Notes: generated by a model from the sequence alone, not told the origin. A stretch of DNA of 64,000 nucleotides from Mangifera indica (GCF_011075055.1 NC_058152.1:5952001-6016000), one strand, 5' to 3'. Positions 23,345 through 36,200 are shown, counted from the first letter of the stretch. Numbers and translations are program-made.

Positions 23345-24355
23345 TCATATTTTGAGCGTAATGAATAAAAAATTTGGACATTGTGATACGCTTTTACACT
23401 AATCACTAACTCTTTTCTTAGAGGTAGTGTATCTCCTATTTGCCAATCATCTAATATTGCAAATAGATCTTACATTCTGAATTAGCCAGAAGAAACCTAT
23501 GTTATTATAAATATTTTGCTTCAATTCTATTATAAATCCTAAGAATCATAGGAACACTTAGATACTAGTATTTGAATGAAATTCTCCTCTTTGGTTTATA
23601 AATATAAAAGACCAACACTGAGGGAGAGACATTGAAAGAGCAAATTAACTCATATTAAAGTCACTATACTATCCTCACATGTGTCTCAGGGTATTTTGCA
23701 TTGTAACCTTGATTTGTAACACATTATAGATGCATGTTTTCTGACCATTGAATTGAATTACATTAAAAGTTCTCTTTGAGAATAATGAGTAAACAATTTG
23801 GACTTTGTGATACTCTTTTACACATATCACTAACTCCTTTCTTAGGGGAATGCAATGATATAAATAACAATGGCTAGAAAGAATTTTTACAATATAAAAG
23901 TTGTTTTTAGATTTATAGTAAATATTATTGGTTTTAGGATTACTTCTATATACGATAGATTTTTGCCCATGAAACATTTGTTTGAAGTATCTCTTGATTT
24001 AAATCAATTCAAGCAATTATGATCAATGATTAGTTACAACAACAATAGCCAAGTTTATCTCTTATTTGCGGATAGATCTTACACTCTGAATTAGCTTGAA
24101 GGAATCCTAAGAATCATATTTAAATGAGGAACACTCAGATACTAGTATTTGAATGTAATTTATCCTATTTGGTTTATAAATATAAAATACTAACACATAG
24201 GGAAAGACATTGAAAGAGCAAAATAACTCATACTAGAAATACCTCCACTATCTTCACACGTGTCTCAGGATATTTTGCATCGTAGCATTTATTTGTAACA
24301 TATCATAGATATATATTTTTCGACCATCAAATTAATTACATTAAAAATTCTCTTT
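23345..24355. repeat. Imperfect tandem duplication, units of ~430 and ~575 bp
   Basis: Unit 1 (about 23345-23775) and unit 2 (about 23780-24355) share blocks in the same order: aatgagtaaacaatttggac, cactaactcctttcttag, tagatcttacactctgaatt, gatactagtatttgaatg, tttggtttataaatataaa and gacattgaaagagcaaa. Both end with tgtctcaggatattttgcat. The tataaatataaa and downstream sequence look like an LTR promoter/R region, so these may be LTR relics. Unit 2 carries extra sequence. Confidence 0.65.
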
Positions 24356-24849
24356 TGTTCTTATTTTTTTTATTTTGATTTATCCTACATTGTAATAGGT
24401 ATTAAAATTTATTATCTAATCCTCAACGCTATTACTGTAACCTATCTTGTGCAAATTTATGAATTATGTATATCATGGTAATTAGAAATTTCATCAACAC
24501 GTTGGCATTAGAATGAGTCCACCTTTCGTAACTCATTATCATAAACATCAATCATTTGTTAACCACTAGTGACCAATCTTCTACGATGGCTCATGGACGA
24601 TGGCATTGGAAAGCCTTGGTTATAAACCTTTTTTTGGTATGTGACCTATATGTTCACCATCATATTGACAGTGAATATAATCATAATTAATATACAATTA
24701 GTTATCTCTATATTAACATACAAATATTGGTCTCTAGTAATACATCATAAGCACCTACTTAATAGGTAGTTAGGAGAAAACATAAACCTATCAACATTAT
24801 GAATATCGTGAAATCAAATTCTTTCATCATCTGATACTCATCAAGGTTA

Positions 24850-25870
24850 AGTCATTGAACCAATGCCTGTCTCTGAATATCCCTTGATTATAGAGTATTT
24901 GATTTTTGGAACAACAACCTTATAAAATTGGATTAAACAACAACTCAATCTTGTTATGGTTATAGATTCGATAATCGTTGCCATCAATGAGATTATCTAT
25001 TTAGATTTCTTCTGCCATACCTAGAGGTGATATATCCGCTATTGATCCACACATAACTTTAGTGCACTTCTCAATGTATCCAACAACTAACATTCTAGCA
25101 ACATTAAGTTAAAGGTTATGTTAAGTAGAATCAAACAACGATGATTGATGCATAAGTCTAAGGATTACATGGCCCACAATTTGTTAGAGGATGTTTCTCC
25201 TTAAACATAGGGGTTACCATCCATACGAAATCTTTTGGTGGGTTAGTTTAGTGAACTTGCTCATAATAAGCACCTACATATTGTACTAGAGTGTTAATAA
25301 ATAATTTTTATATTAGGTTTGAGTCTATCCATGACGACTCAACCCGGTCTAGATTCATAAACTGCTAAAAGGTAGTTAGGAAGCAGTTGGAAAGGCAACT
25401 GGACACTTATAAATATGTCCAAAAACTATCTCTCTTCCCAAGGGTGAAAGCAATTTTACAGAACAAATTTTTCTTCTTATCCCATAAACCAGAAATCAAA
25501 AGCCAATGTATATCTTCCCTATATACAAAATCTAGGCAGTGTAGGAATGCAAATAGGGTCATGAAAATGATTAACATCAAAGCCTCGAAGTGCATTCGAA
25601 TCATTTGGAAACCAAAATCAAACCTAGTTCAACAAATTTCCTATGTTCAAGAATCAAAAATTACATAATTATTGAATTTGGCATGTTTATGTTTAAGAAT
25701 GTCCAACATTTTACAAGTGAGATCTATCAGTACCTGTCGGTAAAGTTATTCAACACTATAATAGTCTTTCTGTATTACTAGTGTCTTTGGTCATGATAAC
25801 ACTATAACTACAAACATTTCTAGAATTTTCACCTAATGTGCTCATAGGGTCCTCCAATTCAAAATACGTT
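24850..25870. repeat. Dispersed repeat, copy 1, interrupted by ~0.4 kb
   Basis: This shares ordered blocks with 27335-28170 and 62885-63590: atccatacgaaatcttttgg, the tgtactagagtgttaata-like segment, gagatctatcagtac, attcaacactataatagtct and ggtcatgataacactataac. About 25290-25700 is extra relative to the other copies. It contains a TATA-like tataaatatgtcc and looks like a separate insertion (possibly LTR-derived). The family is non-coding here and is probably an internal or LTR part of a decayed retroelement. Confidence 0.55.
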
Positions 25871-26028
25871 CTAAGAATAATTATCTTGATCATATAATAA
25901 GTATACAAATAAGATAGAGAATTACAATTTTATTGATAATGAAACTGTTGATGTTTATGGTTTAGAATAACATACATTGTACCAAAATTACAGTTTAAAA
26001 ATTTTAATCATATTACATATATGTTCAA

Positions 26029-27060
26029 TGTAACACCCACAAGTATGTGCAAACGTTGATTATATGTTATTAAAAAGTAGGGACTGTTGTGCACCATAAG
26101 GGTGAATGACCATTCATGCCTTAAGAAGGGCAAAAAGGTCATTTTACATTAAGCATAGGAAAATCGCTTAAGGATTAAAAGGAATGGTTGTGCATGATTG
26201 AGAGGACATTCGTTCATCCATTTGTCAAATTTGAAAGTTGATAAAGACCAATTTCATAGTGATTTTGGAATTTTCTATTAAGACATGAAAGGGACGACCG
26301 TTCATGAGGAAGGAACAACTATTCATGCAATTATATTTGCAAAATAAAAAGAAGCATTAGTTGTTTAGCTAACCTTTATGTGATATTTTCATTCAGCGGC
26401 CAAACAAAAATCAAAGAGAGATTTGAGTGCAACCAAAAAGCATCAAAGGAAGGTTGGAACCACTAAGTTACATGAAGAACAAGCATTCTACAGAGGACAA
26501 ATAAGTATGTTGTCCTTTCAAGTTGAATGAGTTAAATTTGTTGATGATGCATATGACATGTACTTGTGTGATTTCAATATTTTGGTTACAGTATGTTAAT
26601 TATGATGCATTGGTATGGAATTGTTGCATGTAAATTATGTCATATGACTTAAACAATTTTTAGAATTGAGTTAAATATTGATTAATGTCTATATTGTGAC
26701 AATTTGATTTCTTTGAAGTTAAATATGTCTTTTCAAGCATATTTTATAGGGGTATGTATCTAGAGAACGGTATTATATTTATGGTATTAGAACATGATTT
26801 TAGAACCCAAAAAAGTGTTTAAAGTTAAGTGTGTTTGAAAATGCATAAGTAAAAATGCCCCTCATGCAACATTGACCACACTTGCACGTCTACCACTGTA
26901 AGTTATTTAACCTGCATTGAGATAATAATACATTTGCCTGAATTTGTGTACTATTTCAAGATGAGAAGATCTAGGAGGCTTATCAGTAATACCTAGGTTG
27001 TCCCTACCCAAGATTTCCCTAGGCATAATAATTTGCACTTCAAACCTAAAGACCTCTCAA
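26029..27060 (+). mobile_element. Truncated Ty3/gypsy 5' end (LTR plus start of gag)
   Basis: An LTR-like segment begins TGTAACACCCACAAG at 26029 and ends at about 26777. It is followed directly by tttatggtattagaac, a decayed form of the tRNA-Met primer site (tggtatcagagc type). A gag start reading MRRSRRLIS begins at 26964. The same arrangement and gag N-terminus occur at 44452-44640 and on the minus strand at 59895-59720, so this is a fourth member of the gypsy family found at 43-62.7 kb. The rest of the element is missing. Confidence 0.65.
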
Positions 27061-27334
27061 GATTCAAAATGTCCATTTGAAATTCAGAGCGAATTTATCT
27101 CGAATAATCTTATGCCTATAGAGTTTGATTAATTTTTATTGTGTGTGACTCATATGCTCTCTATTAGCTCATTAGTGAACGAATTCATGTCAAGCTTTTA
27201 ACCTAATAGTCATTTGAATGCAAATCAAGATTAGCCTCTAGCAAGACATCATGACCACTCGAGTAATAGAGTGCCAACGATTGACTCATAACATATCAAT
27301 AATACAATTACTCATATAATTTAATCCTTTTGTC

Positions 27335-28170
27335 ATATAATATCTCTTCGAGATTGAGGCATGAATTTAGTATCTACCTTAGGGTACCCTCAACATGTAT
27401 AGATTGATATATATATATCAACGTTCGACCAAAATTTGATTAAACAACAACTTAGTCATATTGTGATCATAGGTTTTATTGATTGTCGATACTCATTGGT
27501 TCGGCTTATTAAAGGTATTAGCTTCCATTTCCATACTTTTATTGATCTATCATAGCCTTTGTAAATACCTTGATATAGTCAACTACCATCTTTTTGGAAA
27601 TCCTCTAAAAGGGATTATGTTGAACTAGTGTTAAACTATACCAATCCTTACATAAGATAGTTCAATAATCTTAAGTCTAAAGAACATATATACCTCTGTT
27701 CACTAAAAAAGATTTATTCCATAGATATCAGGATAATCATCCATATGAAATCCCCTTAGTAAGTCGTTTGGTGGACAAGTCTACAATGTGCACTTATGTG
27801 TTACACCAAGCTATCAACGAACAATTTTAACACATGAAATTTATTGTTATCTTTCAATGAAGTTGTTTAATATTATGATAGTTCTATCACTACTAACCAT
27901 ACCCTTGATCATGATAACAATGGAACTACAAACTTTTTAAGACCAACTACCCAATGTGCAAATATTAGTTGTTATGCACCAATTCCCTTATCACAAATTA
28001 TCCATTATAAGGGTATTTGTCTCGACATAAATATATGCTTTAACAAACAAAGAGAGTCATAAGAAATTACAAATATGACCTTGATTTATAAACTTATATC
28101 GACATAAGGATTACCCTAAGACATCAAACCCAACATAATATACCCTTAATCCTTGGGACAATTAGGGTTT
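27335..28170. repeat. Dispersed repeat, copy 2
   Basis: The longest continuous copy of the family also seen at 24850-25870 and 62885-63590. Shared blocks include ttgatctatcatagcctttg, gatgattcaacaa-like sequence, atccatatgaaatcccctta, tgtgttacaccaagctatca and atattatgatagttctatc. The similarity continues to about 28150 (agtcataagaaattacaaat). No coding capacity is recognised. Confidence 0.6.
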
Positions 28171-28209
28171 TTATTCCAAAATTTTAAAATTTTGTTGCAC
28201 TTATAGTTT

Positions 28210-28420
28210 TGGATGCATGAAAAACCCTTCAATGAATACATTAAACAAGTCATTTATGATGAAATTGTTATAGTTGTTCATGTAAGTTCTACTTACAATT
28301 TGACTAATCCATTCATTAAAAGATTGTCATGAGATTTGGTTAAAAGAAAAACAACATTAGTGAGGAGATTAAGCCTTTTGAGTCACCAACAGTGGGAAGC
28401 TAACCTTTACATAAGTTATT
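28210..28420 (+). pseudogene. Ty1/copia C-terminal pol fragment
   Basis: The forward frame near 28225-28400 reads VIYDEIVIVVHVSSTYNLTN followed by PFIKRLS and then QQWEANLY. This matches the copia C-terminus, where a segment like VDYVRSxxNLADPLTKGLS precedes a short tail. It is decayed, with a stop directly after KRLS. Downstream DNA (28420-29060) should hold the LTR, but I could not delimit it. Confidence 0.4.
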
Positions 28421-29065
28421 GTTATTTAATAGTTTAATAGATACAAACAAATTGTTGATAAGTGATTATTTTTTTGTATAGGGTTATATATAGCACTTAA
28501 TAAATAAGAGGGTGAGTGTAAAATACTTTTAATGAGACTTAATGTTGATTTAAGAATCAAGAGCGATAAACTTTGCCTATATGAAAATAAGTAATGGTCT
28601 CACTACTAAAAAAGTATGTATAACTTTGTAAATATTCATCAATACTAGGATGAAGTATAAGATCATAATAGTGTTATTTTGTTAGAAAATTTCTAATTAA
28701 CATGATTGATTCATGTGTGTAATATTTTCAAAAGGCTACCCTTAATTCAATAAATTTTTTGAAATGTTAGCACTAATAACAAGTTCAACTTGAAAAAGAC
28801 TTGTTGTACGCATAAATCTATTAACATAACAATCTAGTTGGAGGAATGTTGAATTTGATGGTAACTTGTAATGTTAAGACAAGACAATACCTACATCGAA
28901 ATAAGAATGAAAAACAATCAATTTAAATGAAAATATATGAGTAATATTGGAACAACACTTAAGGTTTGACACTAGGAATAAGTGTCCCAAGTTAAAGGAA
29001 CAAACTTTTCTTAAAAACTACAATAATATAAAATCAAGATAAAAAGCTTAAATATACATTATTTT
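28421..29065. other. Intergenic, probable retroelement debris
   Basis: AT-rich and non-coding. It follows a copia pol end and may contain its 3' LTR. No boundary could be supported. Confidence 0.4.
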
Positions 29066-29073
29066 GATGGAAT

Positions 29074-30169
29074 TAGACTTGGCCATGGGCCGGTTTGTCC
29101 CGTGAATCAGACCAAAATCGGCTCGGTTAAAACCGAAACCAGAACCGAAAGAACCAGAACCAGATTGAACCGAAACCAAAACCGAATTTTGACGATTCGG
29201 TCTCGGTTTATATAATTTTAAACCGTAAAACTACCAGTTCAATCCGGTTTATGAACCGATAGTTTACATCTTTTGAACTGGTAATTTTATTTTTTTTGAA
29301 TTTTTTTATTTTTTAAATTTTAACAAAATATATCCATTCAATCTATCAACTCTCCCACACTAACTCCTTCAAACTCTCTCATTTACTATAATTCTCATCA
29401 TTTCAATTATTAATACTCTCTCAATCTTTCAATCAAATTCTCTCAAATTTAATTAAATTCTTTATTTATTTTTTATTAATTTCAATTTCAATTTTTATTA
29501 TACAATTCATAATTAATTATAGAATTTATTCCTATAATTAATTTTATTTATTATTTTTTTATTATCTTTCATCATTAATTATATAATTTATTTATATAAT
29601 TAAATTTATTTATTATATAAAAGTGGATAGTTCAAGACTTGAATTACGCTAACAACATATAAAAGTGGACTTCAATGAAGAATCGTTTGATTTAACTACG
29701 GATAGTTCGATGATGAGAAATAATAGTCAAGATAGCGGAGGTGAATGATAAGGTAAAGGGGTACTGTCGGCTATTAGATATGCAAAGGTAAGAAAACTAC
29801 GTAGGTTTTTATTCTTCTAAACCCCAAGAAGATACGTAGGAAGTTTAATTGAAAAATTAAGTTCAAGCCTTTCTTTTAATTTTCAATTATTGTAATTAAT
29901 AATTTAAAAATTAAATCAAGATCATGTATTAAAATTGACGATTCAATATCGGTTTCAAACTGGGGTCATAAACCAGAACCGTCGATTCTGAACCAAGATC
30001 ATGAACTGGAACCGTTGGTTCTGAACATGGGTCATGAACCGGAACCATTGGTTCCGAACCGGTTACAAATCGTGTTATTACGATTTTAGTTTAGGGTCTT
30101 TATTTTTTTGAACCGTGAACCAGCGGTTTTGAACTGAAACCGTCGATTCATGAACCGTGGCCATGACTA
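29074..30169. mobile_element. Non-autonomous hAT element, 1096 bp, perfect 8-bp target duplication
   Basis: Seen: GATGGAAT lies at 29066-29073 and 30170-30177. The element begins TAGACTTGGCCATGGGCC, and the reverse complement of its right end begins TAGTCATGGCCACGGTTC, an imperfect terminal inverted repeat. Both subterminal regions are packed with short motifs of the aaccgg/ccggtt/gaaccg type (29110-29280 and 29955-30160), as expected for hAT transposase binding. The middle is A/T-rich and has no transposase. The 8-bp duplication and TA(G)-type ends identify the hAT superfamily. Confidence 0.85.
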
Positions 30170-30177
30170 GATGGAAT

Positions 30178-32874
30178 CGACATTCTATATTTAGAATTAT
30201 GAGCAAGACATTAAACGAACAAAAGAATGATCTTGTTCCATTTGAAACAACCAAAGATTGAAGTTTTGGAATAAATGTTCCAATTTCATCCAATCCTTGA
30301 ATTTAAAAATAAAATAACTTGAGACTTTTTTGAATGAGTTGATTGAACAAGCTCATTATTGATTTTTTTTTTTCTTATGGAATGGGGGTTCTATTTATGG
30401 AACAAGCATTCCATGAAATTCGTAGGATTTTATCTATGTTCATATCTTTATTGTTTCGGCAGTTTTAGTGACACAATAAGTTATATTTAAATTATTAAAT
30501 AATTATATAATCATTTATTTGAATTTAAAATAATTGTATGAAAGATAAAACTAGTGTCCATTGTAAGCCAAAAATTATGCTGTGAAATGTTGTATTTATT
30601 CACAAGTAAAATTCAGAGTTATTTCCAAACCAATGCAAAATTTTGGAACTCATTTCCAATCATTACAATTGTTTTTTGATGGGTAACCATAATTCAAAAG
30701 ATATGTTTTCACTTTTGTAAGTCATCATCAATTGGGTAACATTATCAGTCACTTGGTATACTTAACTTTTCCCACCTTATACATTTCTCTTTCTATGCAT
30801 ATTTATCCAAAATTTGCATTATCTAAAATTGTAAATAAAAAACAAATATCAAGTTACTAAAAATATTTCACACCGTAAAACTCAATATTTTGTTTTCTAA
30901 TCGAGCTTCTTATGAAATTTCCAACACAAAATCCATTACAAGAGAACATTTTGTTGTCATGATTGTGTCCAAATCGTGGTGGAGGTTTAATGGTAACAAC
31001 GAGACAACAAACCTACAAGATATTGTCCCTTTATTATTATTTTTTTCTTTAATCATAAGGGACGTTTAATTAAGAATTGTCCATTTATTATTAATTTTTT
31101 AACTATAAGGGGACATTTAATTAAGGATGTTTAATGATTATTTTGATAATTTATTTTTTAGTAATGATATTATTTTATTTAATTTGCTAAGTAATAATTT
31201 TTTTTTGTAATAATATGATATAAAAGATAATATGATTACATTACTTTAGTTATTAAAATATTATGAAATTAATCTTAATTTTGTTACAATTTTATTATTA
31301 CTTATTATTTGTTTTAGATAAAATTACCCTAATTTTTAATTAATATAACAAATAATAATAAAATCTCTTAAAATAATTATACTCAAGAATAATTAAGTAA
31401 AATAATATCTTAATATCATTTTATTACATCTAATTAATCACAAAAAACTGTTATAATATGATATGTTCATATTGTTGAGTATAACAATCATAAAAAAAAT
31501 ATTGAAAAGCGTGATATGAAATGTCAAAAACTAAACAAAATATTTAAAGTTGTCAATTAGAGAAAAAACAAGGGTAAGAAACCTAAAAGTGAGACATTGC
31601 TCCCTTCAAACTTTAGAAACAAGGGTAAAAAAATCTAGAAGTGAGGAAATTTGCTCCCTTCAAACTTTAGAGCTTGGTTAGTTTACTCTACAATATTTTG
31701 AGATGGCAATGGTCCCTTTACAATTGAGTCCTTGTCTCGCGGTATAGCGCATGGATTTCCAACAAAGATGAAGATAGTAAAAATCTTTGTAAGCAGTGAT
31801 GAGATATGACAAGGATAAAACTCTTCTTATCTGATCCTGTCATAATCCCCTAATCTCTGTCATTTGTTTTCATTCATTTCCATCCTTATCAGCCATCCTA
31901 CCGCACCACTCTCACTCGATGTCGCCTCCACTATTTTCTTAATTTCTTAACATCGTAGTTCTTGTTCAACTTTCATTAGTTTTTACCAAAACTTATGACA
32001 CATGGATGCTACAAAGTCTTCTCTTGATTGAATTCTCAATGCACCACTACTTATGGACCCTATACTCATTTTGGATTGACAAGAAACCCAACCAATTATT
32101 CCACCACAAACAACAAAATAAAATTGATTCAAGGGGCTGAGGGCTTGTAATTCCAACTATTCAAAATGTCGAAAACCTTTTATATCAACTTTAAGGATGC
32201 ACACAATTAAGCTGCCCCGAAAGTATAATTTTCCTTCTATTTCTATAACCCTAACTACCATTTTTATACATCCATTCCACAACTCCTAATACTTAATTCG
32301 CAACATTTTCTGTCTCTCTTATTATCACCTTGTCTTCAAGATGGTAAGATTAGATTTTTTTTTTTAAATTTTTTAGTAATATAAATTATAAATTTGGAAA
32401 AAATTTCGAACCATAGGCTCGATAATTGAGGTGACAGAATTTGTTTTGAAGCAGCCACAAGTGCTTTGACTTCTTACTCAATTGCAAACTTCCAATTTAG
32501 AGCTTTATGAATGTTAGTAGGAATTTGAGTTGTAACACATCTTGTAGTTTATGTCTTGAAAATTAGGAGACAATCCTTCATAAGAAGCAAAGTTATTCTC
32601 CTTCTACTTACCTTGAAAAAAAAAAAAAACTTATTCTTCTTTCCTCAATCCAACCAGTCATATTTATTTTTCTAATATTTTAAATTTCAAATTCAAATAT
32701 TATTTTATTCAAATTGAATAAATTATCCTAATCAAATCAATTATGTAAATTTCAAATTCAAATATTATTATAATCAAATCAAATATATAATCTTAATCAA
32801 ATTAAATATATTATTATTATTATTATTATTTAATCCTTACACTTGTCCACTCTCCCATGTGTATATGTTTGATT
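30178..32874. other. Intergenic, no gene seen
   Basis: AT-rich DNA. A ~60-bp tandem duplication is visible at about 31565-31675 (acaagggtaagaaacctaaa / acaagggtaaaaaaatctag, each followed by gctcccttcaaactttaga). Open frames are short and featureless. Confidence 0.5.
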
Positions 32875-33035
32875 CTCATTTACAATGTTTTTAAAACCAG
32901 TCAACTAGTCTAGTCGAACCAGTTGCCTTACACTTGTCCACTCCATTAATTAATCCCATGTGTACATGTTTGATTCTTATCTGTAATGTTTATAAAATCA
33001 GAGCAATAGCCAAACTAGTTGTCTTAGTAGTTTGC
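32838..33035. repeat. ~95-bp tandem duplication
   Basis: The block ttacacttgtccactc...cccatgtgtayatgtttgatt occurs at about 32838 and again at about 32930, each followed by an aatgtttwtaaaa segment. The duplication spans the left end of the hAT-like element starting at 32883. Confidence 0.65.
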
Positions 33036-34385
33036 GGTTCGACCAATTCAACTACCTAATTTTGATTCAAACCACTATAATTGAATAAATATTATAAAGA
33101 GTTTAATTAATACTTCTCTAACATTATAAAATTATTTTATTAATTAATATGAGTGTCATTTATTAAACATTCTCAAATTTATCACTATATTTAAATATAT
33201 TTATTTATACTTATAATACAATACACAACATTAGAGATTTAGAGAACAAATTATTTGCATAAATTTCATTTGATTCATAATAAATTCTTAACTTTAAATT
33301 TTAATAGCATAAATTATTCTAATATGTAGAACAAAGTATAAACAAAAATTCTCATAAATTTAAATTTTCATTTCATGTTACTCACACAACAAATTTATAT
33401 AAATCATACAAAGTTTAATTTTACCAAATTATTTAACTAAATTAATACAAAATTATACCTAATGCCTAGCCTACCTTTTATCTACTGCAAAACATTGATG
33501 AAGTTGTTGTGTTTGAACCTTAGATTTGAAATTTGATGGAGACCTTTAAGAGATTTTTTGGTTTTGACTTTTTACTTTTGAAATAATTCTAGTTGTAGGC
33601 TAATATTAGGCTTTTGTTACAGATCCAAGTGGTTTTCCACCAAATCAAGTCAAGAAAAAGTGATGGGAAATTATTTATTATTACAGAGCACATGGAGGAA
33701 GAAATTGGTGAGGCTGACGTAGGAGAAAAAAAACAAAAGGGTGTTAATTAATGTATTAGGTAAAAAGATGATGGCAAACTACTATATAAACCCCCTTCCT
33801 TTTTCTATCACTTGAACATACATTGAGAAGCATTTGGATTCTATATAAAATTACCCTTTCAATTCCTTCTTACTTCCATTCTCATTTATCTTCTTTATTT
33901 CAATTCTTCCTTCATTTCTTTATCTTTCATATTGGTTAAATTAATTTTATAATACGTTATCAGCACGATAACAATGGAGGGGTGTGTTGTGACCTAAAAT
34001 TTTACATCGCTCTCGTACTGTCTACTGAGCGTGTATATAAGTAGAGGCTTGAAGCCTTTGACTCGAATGACGTGTTTTAAAGCCATGAGGGCCTGAATCC
34101 CAAAATGAACAATATCTGTTAAGCTGTTTATAACAACTTTAACATATTTTCTTTTTTCTTTTTAATTTTAATATTAAAATATTAGTGTATTTAATGTAAT
34201 TGAAGACTGTAAAATCGGGTTTTTGATGTTTAAAAATAAAGAAAATTTCAAGTCCATCATTCCTAATTGGTTTTGATAGAGTTTTTAGTGGTTAAAATTT
34301 AAAAAAACAAACTGAACCAGACTAAGGACTGGATCTCGGTTAAACCGGGTGAACTGGACAGTCTAATCCAAATTTGAAAACACTG
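32883..34385. mobile_element. Non-autonomous hAT-like element, 1.5 kb
   Basis: The left end reads CAATGTTTTTAAAACCAG; the reverse complement of the right end reads CAGTGTTTTCAAATTTGG. Both are followed by aaccgg/gaaccag-type subterminal motifs. Flanking 8-mers CTCATTTA (32875-32882) and CTCATTTG (34386-34393) match at 7 of 8 positions. This fits a hAT element with an aged 8-bp duplication. No transposase is present. A copia-like solo LTR appears to lie inside. Confidence 0.65.
33660..33955 (+). mobile_element. Probable copia solo LTR inside the hAT-like element
   Basis: The segment starts tgatgggaaattatttatta, has a TATA box (ctatataaacccccttcc, near 33783) and a pyrimidine-rich stretch, and ends before aatacgttatcagcacgata. 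The ttatcagcacg motif right after the LTR is typical of the primer region of one plant copia lineage. No internal coding follows and no second LTR was seen. The boundaries are approximate. Confidence 0.45.
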
Positions 34386-34593
34386 CTCATTTGCATTATT
34401 CCTTTCACTTTGGATACTTGGACCCCAAATAATCGAATTACACCTAAATACTAGAATTGTGCTTTATGGATCACCAAATTGGTGGCTTGGGCTTCCATTT
34501 CGCTTCATCAGTCTTGGGCCGGATTAACACTAGGCTTGCCTTCAGTCTTCTCCTTTTAGGTAGTGGAGGCTGAAATGCCATTAAGCAATACCC

Positions 34594-34766
34594 TGTATAC
34601 ACATTTTTTAGATATAATTGAGTATATTAATTATATATCATTATATGTTTAAATATTATTATATATTTAATTTAAAATTACTCTATTATAAGATAATATA
34701 TTATTTCTATATCTAATTAGATATTTAAAAATAAATATACATAATTTTATTAAAAATTATTAGATC
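34594..34766. mobile_element. Small A/T-rich MITE relic
   Basis: The left end (aataccctgtatacacattt) and the reverse complement of the right end (aataaaattatgtatattta) are imperfect inverted repeats. They resemble the ends of the element at 35645-35811. No clear target duplication was found. Confidence 0.35.
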
Positions 34767-35644
34767 CACTAATAGCTTCTTGGCCGAATAGAGGTTCAAA
34801 TGGTGATTTCATAGTTATCTGGGCTGAATTCAACATGGACTTGCAATTGGCTTGACTATTGGACTCATCTCGGGCCGAAGGAGCATAGAACTGGGAAAGG
34901 AACTCTTTCAGGGCTGCCTTGAAGGTGAATTTGCATCAGGAGGTAACCAACCTTCTTTGAGAATCAGCCATTTAACTCCCAAATACTAGGAACTTGATCA
35001 TCAGCTACTGGATTATTATGTAAGCGAACAATTCAAGTAGTGCTGCTATCGTGATTTTCTCTCAACCCTTGGCAACTCCTTTATCACACTGGACAATCAG
35101 GATTATAAAACAAGGGAAAGCATTACATTATTTGCCTGATGTTGGACACTTGCTGGAGGAGTTATAACAAGACTGTTAATTATCATCACTGAGACAGAGT
35201 CTGATGGAGCTGAAATTTTATCTCTCTGAAGCTGTTTGTGGGGAGCATTCCATTGAGTGATTTGCTGACATATTTAGCTTCTTGTTTCAAGAGGTATACA
35301 AGGATTAGGTATTTAATTAATTTTGAGTGTCAAATCTTATTTACATAAGTTATGTCATAGGTTCTAAGTTATGACAATGAGTTCAGCTTTAAATACTTAT
35401 TTTCATGTTGTAATATTATATAAGTTTTAGTGGTGGATAATTATATGATCAACACATTCAACACTCTGATAGCTTATGTAAGGATGTCATGTGTCTGATA
35501 TCATGATGTTACGATAAATAGAAATAAAAATATTAATCTGATAATTTATATAAAGATGTCATATGTCTGATATTATGATGTTACGACAAATGAAAATAAA
35601 AATATTCATATAATAAGTGATGTTATATATATATATAACTTAAA

Positions 35645-35811
35645 AAGTAATACTATGTGTATCCATTTTGAATATATAATTATATATATTTATGTATGTC
35701 ATTATATAATTACATATTATTTTATTCGTAATTAAAAATCATCTAATCATGTGACAATATATATAAGTGTGTATATATTTATATAGGTAAAATAGATATA
35801 CATAATTTTAT
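35645..35811. mobile_element. Small A/T-rich MITE flanked by 11-bp direct repeats
   Basis: The direct repeat TATAACTTAAA occurs at 35634-35644 and 35812-35822. Between them are imperfect inverted ends (agtaatactatgtgtatcca versus ataataaaattatgtatatc). It is 167 bp and non-coding. The true duplication is probably 9-10 bp plus chance matches, so the superfamily is unclear. Confidence 0.5.
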
Positions 35812-36200
35812 TATAACTTAAATCTCAAAATGACAACCTTTTTTTTTATATATATATATATTGTATGTGTAGTGAGAAACTGAAAACTTCAAGTAACATT
35901 AGTTTTTGACAACTTAAAATAGCACAAGGATGGGACAAGAACATAATGAGAAACACTATGGACATTCTTGGTATTTCTTTCTTCAAATTATGGAAAGACT
36001 ATAGACATATCTTGTATCCACCCAAAATTATTTATTTCTCAAGTTTTCACCCTTTCCTTTACTTTTGAAAAATCCTTTTACTCACTTATGAGTTATTAAA
36101 TTTGTTAGTTTTAAAAGTTAAGTCATTATTTTTATTTATAATATTAAAAATAAATTAAAATTTTATAGGAAAAAAGACAATTTTTCCTGTACCAAAATTT

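Larger units (their letters stand above)
34394..36200. other. Intergenic with MITEs and a short duplication
   Basis: No gene was seen. A GC-richer patch at 34770-35290 has no open frame with recognisable motifs. A ~75-bp unit (gatgtcatatgtctgatatt...gatgttacgac) is tandemly duplicated at about 35468-35615. Two small A/T-rich inverted-repeat elements are listed separately. Confidence 0.45.
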
